Part shown: positions 36,229-44,625 of the stretch, one piece after another
Numbering within the stretch: the stretch's first letter is position 1
How the letters are laid out: each line of letters opens with the position of its first letter
From: AC-43 sp963728855
Lineage (GTDB): Bacteria > Actinomycetota > Actinomycetes > Mycobacteriales > Micromonosporaceae
Length of the DNA stretch: 64,000 nt
Reading direction: 5' to 3'
Assembly: GCA_963728855.1 (NCBI GenBank)
Contig: CAVSLN010000001.1
Coordinates: 434,001 to 498,000 of the forward strand
Made by a program: the position numbers and the translations under genes
The notes under the pieces: generated by a model
What the model saw: the letters and a program-made list of their open reading frames with translations, nothing else
What the model was told of the DNA's origin: nothing
Database searches by the model: none

Positions 36229-37837
36229 AGGTGGGCAGACGGAGCGCTGAGGGCTGGCGGGGACCGTGGTGGATCTCGATGTCGACTGGTTGTAGTCGCG
36301 TGGCGGTGCCCAGGGCATCGCCCGTGCCGGGGTTGCGGGCGTACCGGGGGTGCGCCGCGCCCGCCAGTTGTACGCGGATCCGGTGTCCGCGGCGGAACAC
36401 ATGTCCGGTCGGCCACAGTTCGACCTCGACCGGGCGCACCCCGTCGGTGTCGGGCGGGAACATGCCGGGTGAGACCCGGACCAGTCCGTCACAGATGTTG
36501 TCCGAGCGTCCACCCGCGGCGACGTCGCAGACGCGGACGAATACGTCGAAGAAGTCGGCGTTGGCCCGGACGTGTACGAGTGCGGACACGGCTCCGATTG
36601 CTTCCACGTCGGCGGGCAGTGGCGCGCCCGTGTAGATCAGTACGTCCCGGCGCGCCTCGACCGTGCGGTTGTCTTTGCGGCCGGCCTCCCTGGTGAGGAG
36701 CGGACCGCCGGGCGAGGGTGTCGGGTCAGCCGGGTCGTATCGGAACCAGTCGGGTGCGCTCTCGTCGGGTATGTGCGGCGCCAACCCGCCGTCGGCCTGG
36801 AGGAACCAGGAGGTGGTACGGGCATGGGGTGGCCATCCAGGCAGATCGCGCCATTCGTTGATCCCTCCGATGTGGACTGTGACACCACTGCGCGTGCCAC
36901 CGTCGAGCGCGGCGCGGAACCAGGCGACGCCCTCGCGGATTGAGGCACCCAGCAGTCCCAGGTCGGCGTGGATCCATGGACCGATGACGAGGCGGGGCGC
37001 GGCCCCGGCGGCGCGGAGCGTCGCGTAGTCCCGCAGTTGCCAGGGCAGGAAGATGTCGTACCAGCCGCCGACCAGACACACCGGTGCGCGCACCTTGGGG
37101 ACGTCCGCGTTGCTGCGTGGCTCCCAGTACGGGGCTCCCGGCTCGGAATGCTTGAGCCACTCCTGGAAGAAATGGATCTCCTTTCCGGTCACCATGCTGT
37201 CCACTTCGGACAGTGGCAGGTGTGTCCAGGCCCGGCGTAGGCGCGCCTGGACCCGGTTCTGCTTGTACATGAAGGACAGCCGGGAGCCTTCCTGGTTGCT
37301 GACGAGGGCGACCCAGCTAAGGACGGTGGCCAACGAGTAGGCGCCGCCCGCGTACGTCAGGTCCCGGAAAGTCGACGCGGTGACCGCGGTCAGCATGCCC
37401 CGCAGCGCCGGGCCGGCCTCGGCGGCGATAGCCCACTGGACGAAACCGAGGTAGCTCGGCCCGAAGGTGAAGAGGTTCCCGTCGAACCATGGTTGCCGCT
37501 CGATCCAGGCGACCGTGTCGAGCCCGTCATCCCGCTCGTGGCGCAGCGGATCGAACTCGCCACCCGAGTCGAAGGTGCCCCGGCAGCTCTGCAGCACCAC
37601 GTGGAACCCGCGCTCCGCCAGCAGCCGGCCGCACACCACACCGATCACGCCAGCGCGTCCGTACGGGCTGCGGACCAGGATGGTGGGTACCCGGCCCAAC
37701 CGTGGTTCCCAGTGGTCGGTACGCAATACCACGCCGTCCCGCGCGGTCACCGGGAGCGCGCGGTGCACCCGTACCGCCCGGGTGAGCGGTGCCGGCAGCT
37801 GGAAAAGCTGCTCGATGGCACGGCTGGCGAGGGTCAT
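36227..37837 (-). CDS. CocE/NonD family alpha/beta-hydrolase
   Basis: A 536-residue enzyme of the X-Pro dipeptidyl-peptidase S15/cocaine-esterase class. The nucleophile serine lies in GPSYLGFVQW, the acid probably in LVGGWYDIFLPW, and the histidine in IGPWIHADLGLLG. The C-terminal ~200 residues form the beta-jelly-roll domain of the family (FFDVFVRVCDVAAGGRSDNI, ATRLQPVDIEIHHGP). The ATG at 37837 (MTLASRAIEQLFQLP) is preferred; an upstream extension is unlike other family members. It hydrolyses an ester or amide; substrate not inferable. Apparently intact and monocistronic. Confidence 0.85.
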   Translation of the reverse strand: MTLASRAIEQLFQLPAPLTRAVRVHRALPVTARDGVVLRTDHWEPRLGRVPTILVRSPYGRAGVIGVVCGRLLAERGFHVVLQSCRGTFDSGGEFDPLRHERDDGLDTVAWIERQPWFDGNLFTFGPSYLGFVQWAIAAEAGPALRGMLTAVTASTFRDLTYAGGAYSLATVLSWVALVSNQEGSRLSFMYKQNRVQARLRRAWTHLPLSEVDSMVTGKEIHFFQEWLKHSEPGAPYWEPRSNADVPKVRAPVCLVGGWYDIFLPWQLRDYATLRAAGAAPRLVIGPWIHADLGLLGASIREGVAWFRAALDGGTRSGVTVHIGGINEWRDLPGWPPHARTTSWFLQADGGLAPHIPDESAPDWFRYDPADPTPSPGGPLLTREAGRKDNRTVEARRDVLIYTGAPLPADVEAIGAVSALVHVRANADFFDVFVRVCDVAAGGRSDNICDGLVRVSPGMFPPDTDGVRPVEVELWPTGHVFRRGHRIRVQLAGAAHPRYARNPGTGDALGTATRLQPVDIEIHHGPRQPSALRLPT

Positions 37838-37878
37838 TCCTGGAACATAGCCCGGCACCGGGACGATAAGGACGCGAC

Positions 37879-38065
37879 CTATATCACCCTCAACATATGG
37901 TCGGCGGGTACTGCCGACCGGACAACCGGCGCCGCAACCTCGCAAACCTGCCCGCCGGCGTCGCGCGCAGCGGCCAGTTGCTCAGGATCGAGGCCGGCGA
38001 AGAGCCACGCGTACCGGTCCACCGTGTCGGCACCGTTCGCGGACTTCACCTCGCGACATGCCCGG
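37879..38065 (-). pseudogene. Unidentified C-terminal fragment
   Basis: The ~50 codons before the stop at 37879 look coding on the minus strand (DTVDRYAWLFAGLDPEQLAA, AGGQVCEVAAPVVRSAVPAD), but the frame degenerates upstream, where TniA-type coding begins on the other strand. No family recognised; probably the tail of a gene cut by the transposon junction. Confidence 0.3.
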
Positions 38066-38089
38066 TCGCTGCTGCCGCGCGTGGCGCCG

Positions 38090-38297
38090 ACGACACCAAC
38101 GAAACCGCGATCGCAGCCGTGGCGGCGCAACTGCTGGACCGGGCCGAGACCGGCCCCGATCGGCGGGTCGTGGCCCGCGCCCGGGCGGCGGCGTCGGTGA
38201 CGACGGCCACCAGTCGCCCGAGCCCGACCAGGACCAGCTCGATCTGGTAGTGCCGTTCGGCGTGTTCGACCCGTTCACCGACGGCGCCGGGCGATGA
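38090..38297 (+). pseudogene. TniA/Mu-type transposase C-terminal remnant
   Basis: Coding blocks NETAIAAVAAQLLDRAETGP and PDRRVVARARAA are followed, one frame later (shift near 38185), by DQDQLDLVVPFGVFDPFTDG and a TGA. The VVPFGVFDPF ending is one I recognise from Mu/Tn7-like transposases with an rve core. Only the last ~70 residues remain. The stop overlaps the ATG of the next frame (ATGA), as in tniA-tniB operons. Confidence 0.55.
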
Positions 38298-38580
38298 CCT
38301 CGCCCGACGACGAGGTCGACCATCCACTGACCACCAAAGAAGGCTGGGCCAGGTTCGTCTCCGAGATCCTCGACGCGCTGACCATGCTGTCCCCGGCCGC
38401 GTTCCAGAAGCTGACCGACAGCCAGCGAGGCCAGTACGACACCCTACGGGAGCACTACCACCCCCGGCTGGTGATCGTGTTCACCCCGACAATCCGCCAC
38501 GTTGCCGCCGCGGAGCTCGTGGCCCGGCTTGACCGCGACCGCGGTGTGATCCGTGGGCGGACAGGGCCCGCGCGGGCCGC
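38294..38580 (+). pseudogene. TniB-like ATPase N-terminal remnant
   Basis: From ATG 38294 the product resembles the N-terminus of TniB/TnsC-type transposition ATPases (LTTKEGWARFVSEILDALTM, SQRGQYDTLREHYHPRLVIV, FTPTIRHVAAAELVARLD). Homology ends near 38580, before the Walker A motif should appear, and the frame then runs into unrelated sequence. With the preceding TniA tail this marks a deleted Tn5053/Tn7-like transposon. Confidence 0.55.
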
Positions 38581-38865
38581 TCTGGGCTGTCGGTCGTCAT
38601 GGCCCGGCTCGTTACCCACAGCGGCGCGGAACTAACTCGACGGGAGGGGTTCGACGGGAGAGGGAATGACGCCGTACCGCTCCTTGAGCTAGATGATCGA
38701 GGGGAGCCGATCACCCGGTGCGGTGAGTGGCTGTTCTGAGGTGTTCCTGGAGCCGGGCGTGCCGGAACTGATAGACAGCACCGGTTTGGCGAAGAACACC
38801 TCGACGGTAGGCCAGCCGGCCTGAAGCCCCTGCCGCCGCGAAGGCCGGGCCGCTACGGTCGACTC

Positions 38866-39832
38866 ATGGGTCGAGATGATGTTGACGCGCTGGTGGTCGG
38901 CGCCGGCGTGTCCGGGCTGACCACCGCGATCTGCCTCGCGGAGAACGGCGTCCGCGCTCGGATCTGGACGGCCCAGATGCCATCGGACACGACCTCCGCC
39001 GCGGCTGGCGCCATGTGGGGCCCCTACCTGGTCGAACCCCTCGACCGAGTCGCCGTCTGGAGCCAGCGCACGCTGGCGACACTGCGCCAGCTCGCAGACA
39101 ACCCCGAAACCGGGGTACGGTTGGTGGCCGGCATCGAGGCATCCCGCACCCCAACGCCGCCCCCGGGCTGGGGTGACCAGCTCGAAGGCTTCCAGCTCTG
39201 CCAGTCAGGCGAGTTGCCGGACGTGTTCGCCACCGACTGGCGCTTCATAGCGCCACTGGTCGACATGCCGACCTACCTTGGATACCTGCTACAGCGGGCG
39301 AGGGAGGCCGGGGTCGACGTTGAACCGCGGGCAGTACGTTCCCTCGACCAGGCATCGGCTGTCGCACCCACCGTCGTCAACTGCACCGGGATCGGCGCCC
39401 GCGAACTGGTACGCGATCCGAGCCTCGCACCCATCCGTGGCCAGCTGGTTGTCGTGGAGAACCCCTGGCATCAGCGAGTTCTTCTCCGAGGACACCGGAT
39501 TGTCACCTGAGCTGACCCATTTCTATCCCTTCGGCGACACCGTCGTACTCGGCGGGTTGGCTGAAGAGGGGGCGTGGAGCATGGAACCGGATCCCGCCGT
39601 CGCGGCCGGGATCCTGAAGCGGTGCGGCGAGGTCGAGCCGGGGCTGCGGGACGCCCGTGTCATTGAGCACCGGGTCGGGCTGCGCCCGACCCGGCCACAG
39701 GTACGCGTCGAAGCGGAACGCCGCGGTGCCCTTCGCGTGATTCACAACTATGGGCACGGTGGCGCCGGCGTGACCTTGTCGTGGGGATGTGCGGCCGAGG
39801 CGGCCGATCTGGTCGTCATCTCGACCGGGTAG
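38866..39832 (+). pseudogene. D-amino-acid oxidase, one-base frameshift
   Basis: An FAD-dependent D-amino-acid oxidase (converts D-amino acids to 2-oxo acids, NH3 and H2O2). The dinucleotide fold is DALVVGAGVSGLTTAICLAE; SAAAGAMWGPYL and PIRGQLVVVENP follow. At 39466 an extra base shifts the frame; removing it gives ENPGISEFFSEDTGLSPELT and the full C-terminus with the substrate arginine region GLRPTRPQVRVE and the FAD-contact NYGHGGAGVTLSWG. Length after repair is about 321 residues, normal for the family. Either a recent null allele or a sequencing indel. Confidence 0.8.
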
Positions 39833-39847
39833 CTGCCGCGACTCGCC

Positions 39848-41567
39848 TCACATACGTTCGGGTGCGGTGATGCCGAGGAGTTCGAGTCCGTGGCGTAAGA
39901 CGCGTCCGGTGAGGTCGCACAGGGCGAGCCGGCTCTCGCGTACGCCGTCCTCGGACCTCAGGACAGGGCAGTGTTCCCAGAACGCGGTGAACGCGGTGGC
40001 GATCCGGTAGAGGTAGCCGGCCAGGCGGTGGAATTCCAGGGTGTCGGCGACCTGTTCGATGACGGCGTTGAAGGCCAGCAGGTCGAGGGCGAGGGCGTGC
40101 TCGGCCGGATCGACGATCGCGATCGCTGACCGTGCCGGACTGTCGAGGGCGGCCTTGCGGAGGATGGATCGGATCCGGGCGTGGGCCATTTGCAGGTACG
40201 GGGCGCTGTTGCCGTCGAAGGCGAGCATCCGGTCCCAGTCGAAGATGTAGTCCTTGACCCGGTCGGTGGACAGGTCGGCGTACTTCACCGCGCCGATCCC
40301 GACCGCGCGCGCGACCTGCGCCCGGGTAGGCTCATCGAGGTCGGGGTTCTTCTCGGCCACGATCGCGGCGGCGCGGCTCACGGCCTCGTCGAGTAGGTCG
40401 ACGAGTTTGATCGAAGTGCCGGCGCGGCTGCGTAGCATCCGCCCGTCGGTACCGAGGACGGAACCGAAGCCGATGTGCTGGGCACGGGCCGGGTCGGTGA
40501 GCCAGGCAGCTTCCCGGGCGACCTGGAAGACCATCTCCAGGTGCTGCCGCTGCGGGGCGCCAACGACGTAGAGCAGTCGAGTGGCCTTCATCGCTCGGGT
40601 GCGGTACCGGATGGCGGCCAGGTCGGTGGCGCCGTACCCGTACCCGCCGTCGCTCTTACGCACGATGATGGGCAGCGGCTCGCCGTCGCGGCCGGTGAAC
40701 TCAGCGGGAAAGGCGCAGGTGGCGCCGTCACTGTCGCGCAGCAGTCCCCTTGTGGCCAACTCGTCCACAACTGGAGCGAGCATGGGGTTGTAGGAGCTTC
40801 TCCCCGGCGAAGTCCTTTGTGGACAGTCGTACGCCGAGCCGGTCGTATACGGCCAGGAAGTAGCGCTCCGACTCCACGACGAGCAGCCGCCACAGCCGTA
40901 GGGTCTGCTCGTTGCCCCTCTGCAGGGCGACGACCCGGGCCCGGGCGCGTTCCTTGAAGGAATCGTCGCTGTCGAAGGCGGCCCGGGCTGCCTGGTAGAA
41001 GGTGTTGAGGTCGCCGACGGACAGTTCGTGGGCAGCCTCGGCCTCGCCGATGTCGAGGAGGTGCTCGATGAGCATCCCGAACGGGGTACCCCAGTCTCCG
41101 ACGTGGTTGGCCTTGACCACGGTGTGGCCGAGCCACTCCAGCAGCCGTACCGCCGCGTCTCCGATCACGGTGGAGCGTAGGTGCCCGACGTGCATCTCCT
41201 TCGCCACGTTCGGCGCGGAGTAGTCCACGACCACCGTCTCGGGCACGCTCGCCGGTTCGACGCCGAGCCGCTCGTCGGCGGCCATGGCCGACAGCCACGC
41301 ACCGAGGGCGGCGTCGGCGACGGTCATGTTGATGAAGCCCGGACCCGCCACGTCCGTCGTCTGGCAGAGATCGTCGAGGTGCGCGTTCCGTAGGGCCTCG
41401 GCGGCAACGTCCCGGGGTGGGCTGCCGAGCCGCCGCGCCAGGGCGAGGGCGCCGTCGGACTGGAAGTCCGCGTGCGCCGAGCGCCGGACCGCCGGATCTG
41501 CGGGAGTGCCGGCGACCGCGGCGAAGCCGGCCGCGAGCCGGTCGGCCAACAGCTGTTCAAGATTCAT
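39848..41567 (-). pseudogene. argS: Arginyl-tRNA synthetase, one-base frameshift
   Basis: Charges tRNA-Arg. ATG 41567 (MNLEQLLADRLAAGFAAVAG) begins the N-terminal tRNA-recognition domain. The class I signature is APNVAKEMHVGHLRSTVIGD; later come HVGDWGTPFGMLIEHLLD, the KMSKS-region equivalent GTDGRMLRSRAGTSIKL, and the DALR anticodon domain (YLQMAHARIRSILRKAALD). One extra A (plus-strand T near 40798-40799) breaks the gene into two frames; without it the joint reads FAGESSYNPMLAPVVDELAT. Repaired length is about 573 residues. A bacterium cannot lose its only argS, so either another copy exists or the indel is an error. It lies 83 bp downstream of gltX. Confidence 0.85.
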
Positions 41568-41619
41568 GGGTACGCCAATCTCGCTCGTGGGAAAGCGGAT
41601 CGATCGGCGGCTTGACGCA

Positions 41620-41641
41620 ACCGGCGGATCGATCCGCCGGT
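41620..41641. repeat. 22-bp perfect palindrome between gltX and argS
   Basis: A perfect palindrome centred at 41630/41631 (half-site ACCGGCGGATC) lies 9 bp after the gltX stop and 52 bp before the argS start. A related imperfect copy (GCGGATCGATCGGCGG) lies just beside it at about 41595-41610. It could be a terminator/attenuator hairpin or a dimeric operator for argS. Confidence 0.5.
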
Positions 41642-41650
41642 GACAGGTGG

Positions 41651-43054
41651 TCAGCTCAGGCGGTCGAGGGCGGCTCGCAGGCGAGCCACGGTGCGCTCCC
41701 GACCGAGAAACTCCAGCGACTCGAACAGCGGCAGCCCGACCGTGCGGCCGGTCACGGCGACCCGTACCGGTGCCTGGGCCTTCCCCAGCTTGAGACCCCG
41801 CTGCGTGCCGATGGCCTCCAGCGCGGCCTTCAGGGGCTCGGCCCGCCACTCGACGTCCTGGTACGCCTCGACGACGGCGGCCAGCAGCGGGCCGGCATCG
41901 CCGGTCATGGCCTTCGCCCACGCGGCCTCATCGACGGGCGGCTGGTCGCAGAACAGGAAGTCCACCATCGGCACGACCTCCGACAGCACACTGATGCGCG
42001 TCTGGACCAGCTCCGCCACGGCCGCGAACGTCTTCTCGTCGTACGCCTCCGGCCGCCACGGAGCAGCCTCGCCACGCAGCCACGGCTGGCACGCCTCGAT
42101 GAACCCCTCAACCGGCAAGTAGCGGATGTACTCGCCGTTGAACGCCCGCAGCTTCCTCACGTCGAAGAACGCCGGGGACGGGTTGACGTCCTCCAGTCGG
42201 AACTCGGTCTGCACCACTGACCAGGGAACGATCTCCCGGTCCCCACCCGGTGCCCAGCCCAGCAGCATCAGGTAGTTGCGCATCGCCTCGGCCAGGTACC
42301 CCTCGGCGCGGAAGTCCTCCAGCGCCACCCGATCGCGGCGCTTGGACAGCTTCTGCCGCTTCTCGTTGACCAGGATCGGGGCGTGCGCCCAGATCGGCGG
42401 CTCAGCGCCGAGGGCCTCCCACAGCAACTGCTGCTTCGGGGCATTCGGCAGGTGCTCCTCCGCGCGGATCACGTGGGTAACGTCCATGAGCATGTCATCG
42501 ACCACATTGGCGAGCAGGAACACCGGGGAACCGTCGCTGCGGGCGATGACGAAGTCTTCGATCAGTGCGTTCTCGAACGTCGGCTTGCCCCGGATCAGGT
42601 CCACGACCGTGGTCACGCCCTCGTCCGGGGTGCGGAACCGTGCCGCCCGGCCCTCCCCGGCCGGCAGGCTCCGATCCCGGCAGAACCCGTCGTAGCCCTT
42701 GTGCTCGCTGCCGGTACGGGCGATCACCCGCTCCCGCGCGCAGTCGCAGTAGTACGCCAACCCCGCGACGAGGAGCCGATCGATCGCCACCCGATGCTCA
42801 CCCGCATATGCGGACTGGAACACCGGGCCCTCGTACTCGCCGGACCCGATGCCCAGCCACGCCATCGCGTCCAGGATCCCCTGCACCCACTCCGGACGGT
42901 TCCGAGCCGTGTCCGTGTCCTCGATCCGTAGCACCATCGTCCCGCCCGACTGTCGCGCGAACACCCAGTTGAACAGCACAGAGCGGGCGTTGCCGACGTG
43001 GAACATGCCGGTCGGGGATGGCGCAAAACGTACGCGGACGGCGGAATGGACCAT
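41651..43054 (-). CDS. gltX: Glutamyl-tRNA synthetase
   Basis: A 467-residue class I synthetase charging tRNA-Glu. The HIGH-equivalent is RFAPSPTGMFHVGNARSVLF, ATP/glutamate contacts are in VLRIEDTDTARN, and the KMSKS loop is NEKRQKLSKRRDRVALED. A full C-terminal anticodon-binding domain follows. The ATG at 43054 (MVHSAVRVRFAPSPTG) is chosen because family members begin just ahead of the first strand; the longer frame adds an unrelated cysteine-containing leader. It is followed by a palindrome and argS on the same strand. Housekeeping gltX genes usually sit elsewhere in actinomycetes, so this may be an accessory copy (inference). Confidence 0.92.
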   Translation of the reverse strand: MVHSAVRVRFAPSPTGMFHVGNARSVLFNWVFARQSGGTMVLRIEDTDTARNRPEWVQGILDAMAWLGIGSGEYEGPVFQSAYAGEHRVAIDRLLVAGLAYYCDCARERVIARTGSEHKGYDGFCRDRSLPAGEGRAARFRTPDEGVTTVVDLIRGKPTFENALIEDFVIARSDGSPVFLLANVVDDMLMDVTHVIRAEEHLPNAPKQQLLWEALGAEPPIWAHAPILVNEKRQKLSKRRDRVALEDFRAEGYLAEAMRNYLMLLGWAPGGDREIVPWSVVQTEFRLEDVNPSPAFFDVRKLRAFNGEYIRYLPVEGFIEACQPWLRGEAAPWRPEAYDEKTFAAVAELVQTRISVLSEVVPMVDFLFCDQPPVDEAAWAKAMTGDAGPLLAAVVEAYQDVEWRAEPLKAALEAIGTQRGLKLGKAQAPVRVAVTGRTVGLPLFESLEFLGRERTVARLRAALDRLS

Positions 43055-43133
43055 GGATGCAGCGTACCGGTCGGGGTGTCGACAGCCGAAACATTTGCTG
43101 AGGGCCGCCGTCTCACGCATGGGATGGGACTCC

Positions 43134-43256
43134 TCAAGGCGCAGCTTCGGGTGGATTCGCGAAGGCCGTGCGGACGACGTCGTCTACCTCGTCGGGTACC
43201 CGGTCCTCGGCCAGCCGGTCGAAGACCGGGGCCGGTAGCGACTGAGCGACATCCAT
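43134..43256 (-). CDS. Small acidic ORF upstream of gltX (40 aa)
   Basis: Too short for routine calling: ATG 43256 behind AGGAAGAAAGGG starts MDVAQSLPAPVFDRLAEDRV and ends with ...AFANPPEAAP. The Shine-Dalgarno match is among the best in the region and the composition is protein-like. It ends 79 bp before the gltX start on the same strand. It could be a leader peptide or a small functional product; no family recognised. Confidence 0.4.
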   Translation of the reverse strand: MDVAQSLPAPVFDRLAEDRVPDEVDDVVRTAFANPPEAAP

Positions 43257-43276
43257 CAGGCCCTTTCTTCCTGCGA

Positions 43277-43468
43277 TCACAATATGTAGCTTGTTGACAA
43301 CGTGCCGATATGTGGCCAGTTCCGGCTGGGCTGCAATGCGATGGACGGCGTTGTAGCGGCAACTATGGTGGACTTCCGCCCGTAGATCTCGTTGGACGTA
43401 TTCGCCAGGGAGCCGGCCGCCGCAGCGGCTCGGAGCGCGCTGGAATGGGTTGGGGGTGGCGCGGTCAT
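43277..43468 (-). CDS. Possible small protein (63 aa)
   Basis: ATG 43468 opens a 63-codon frame (MTAPPPTHSSALRAAAAAGS, LANTSNEIYGRKSTIVAATT) ending at 43277. No strong ribosome binding site. It follows in the same direction as the two genes upstream and could instead be a decayed continuation of the 43566-43874 gene. Coding status uncertain. Confidence 0.3.
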   Translation of the reverse strand: MTAPPPTHSSALRAAAAAGSLANTSNEIYGRKSTIVAATTPSIALQPSRNWPHIGTLSTSYIL

Positions 43469-43565
43469 GAGTTCGAGCAGGCCCATACCAGATCGGCTAC
43501 GCGATGTGGTTCGGTCGCTGGGACAGGCTCGGGCGGCAACCTCAGCCAGGTATCCGGTGGTCGCT

Positions 43566-43874
43566 TCAATCGTGGCTGGCCCGGTTTCCCGAGCACCGGG
43601 ACCTCTTCGACAAGCTACCGAACCCGATCGCGGCTGCGATGTCCGCCAAGCCGGCACCGGCGCGGAGCGCCGCGTGGATCGTGAGTGGCTGCCACCTGCT
43701 CCACCAGGCCACCACCGCGGCGGCCAGCGCCAACTCGGCCAGCACCTCGTCACGATCAGGGACGGCGCTGCGGCCAAGGGCGTGGTCGTGCAGGTCGAGC
43801 AGCAGCTGGTACGGATTGATCCGCTCAGCGTCGGCGAACCGCACTGGGGGAGCCGAGGTGGCAGCGCTGTTCAT
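43566..43874 (-). CDS. Hypothetical helical protein (102 aa), C-terminus probably shifted
   Basis: ATG 43874 overlaps the stop of the preceding gene (ATGA), giving MNSAATSAPPVRFADAERIN, YQLLLDLHDHALGRSAVPDR and VVAWWSRWQPLTIHAALRAG. The block AGLADIAAAIG looks like the start of a helix-turn-helix as in actinobacterial small regulators. After it the composition turns Ser/Arg-rich (GSLSKRSRCSGNR), suggesting the true C-terminus is in another frame. Possibly a DNA-binding accessory protein of an integrative element. Confidence 0.5.
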   Translation of the reverse strand: MNSAATSAPPVRFADAERINPYQLLLDLHDHALGRSAVPDRDEVLAELALAAAVVAWWSRWQPLTIHAALRAGAGLADIAAAIGFGSLSKRSRCSGNRASHD

Positions 43875-44119
43875 CGTCTCCTCCCCTCGGGAAGGAGCAC
43901 ATTCAAGATCGAAACTGTCCGGACGAACGTCTCGTACGCGTCCTTCTCGGACGTCAGCGGATCGGTCAACGTGTCGTGCAGGTGCTCCAGGATGGCGATC
44001 ACCATCGTGGAGCGGATCGCTGCGCGGGCGGGTTCCGTCAAGCCCGCACGCAGGAACTCGCGGACGGGGTCGGTGCCCGTAATGCGGTCCAGCCAAGTCG
44101 GTGTGAACTCGTTCGTCAT
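43871..44119 (-). CDS. Hypothetical protein (82 aa)
   Basis: ATG 44119 begins MTNEFTPTWLDRITGTDPVR; the rest is helical (LTEPARAAIRSTMVIAILEH, LHDTLTDPLTSEKDAYETFV). No family recognised. It is translationally coupled to the downstream 43566-43874 gene. A strong hairpin (44209-44246) lies 90 bp upstream and may belong to its control region. Confidence 0.55.
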   Translation of the reverse strand: MTNEFTPTWLDRITGTDPVREFLRAGLTEPARAAIRSTMVIAILEHLHDTLTDPLTSEKDAYETFVRTVSILNVLLPEGRRR

Positions 44120-44208
44120 CGCGCCGACCTGCCCAAACGCAGCGGCAAGAGGTCACCGGCTACGACGTGAGCCTGGTTCGCATGGTGACGCCTCCGGCCC
44201 GCCGGGCT

Positions 44209-44246
44209 CGAGTCCCGCCCGGTATCTCCGATACGGGCGGGACTCG
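44209..44246. promoter_or_regulatory. Long hairpin, 17 paired bases with one bulge
   Basis: CGAGTCCCGCCCGGTATC (44209-44226) pairs with GATACGGGCGGGACTCG (44230-44246) across a TCC loop; a single bulged G is the only defect. It stands alone, upstream of the leftward gene at 44119, with no T-run. Candidate operator, recombination or replication site, or RNA terminator. Confidence 0.5.
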
Positions 44247-44378
44247 AAGCACCATATGGAGGACGGAATGGGCTGGTGATCGACTTCCTACCGCCACTAC
44301 GTATCAAGTAGTGCGACACGCTGTTTGATCACGAGCCGAGAGGGTCTCGACGAGTCGTCGCGCGGGTGGGATGTTCTG

Positions 44379-44405
44379 AGTGCCCCCGGAAGGATTCGAA
44401 CCTTC
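44379..44405 (-). other. tRNA 3'-end fragment (possible attachment-site remnant)
   Basis: Minus strand reads GAAGG-TTCGAAT-CCTTC (perfect T-arm), then CGGGGGC, discriminator A and CT. The acceptor strand is identical to that of the fragment at 282-308. No matching 5' half exists; the flanking ~200 bp is unusually AT-rich for the window. Probably an att-site half of an integrative element. Confidence 0.55.
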
Positions 44406-44625
44406 GGCATGGACAAACCCCACAAGAATGGGCGAAACGAAATCCGACATAACGTCACTGATGGGTTAGATTATGACAGCTAGGTAACGTTGCGTATGTG
44501 GGATTTTGCTGAAACTGCGGCATATCAAAGAACTGCAAAACGTTCGCTTGCCCGTTCGTGGATCGTAGCGCGGCCTTCGAGGGTTCCCGACTCGTCGTCG
44601 TGACGGTGCGAATACTGTGGTGCGG

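Noticed and set aside
38635..38690. Minus-strand tail reading LKERYGVIPSPVEPLPSS
   Set aside because: Too short, preceded by an in-frame stop, and with no supporting context to call a gene remnant.
282..44405. The two tRNA 3' ends as attL/attR of one 44-kb element
   Set aside because: They are in opposite orientation and differ in the T-stem, whereas att sites flanking an integrated element are direct repeats.
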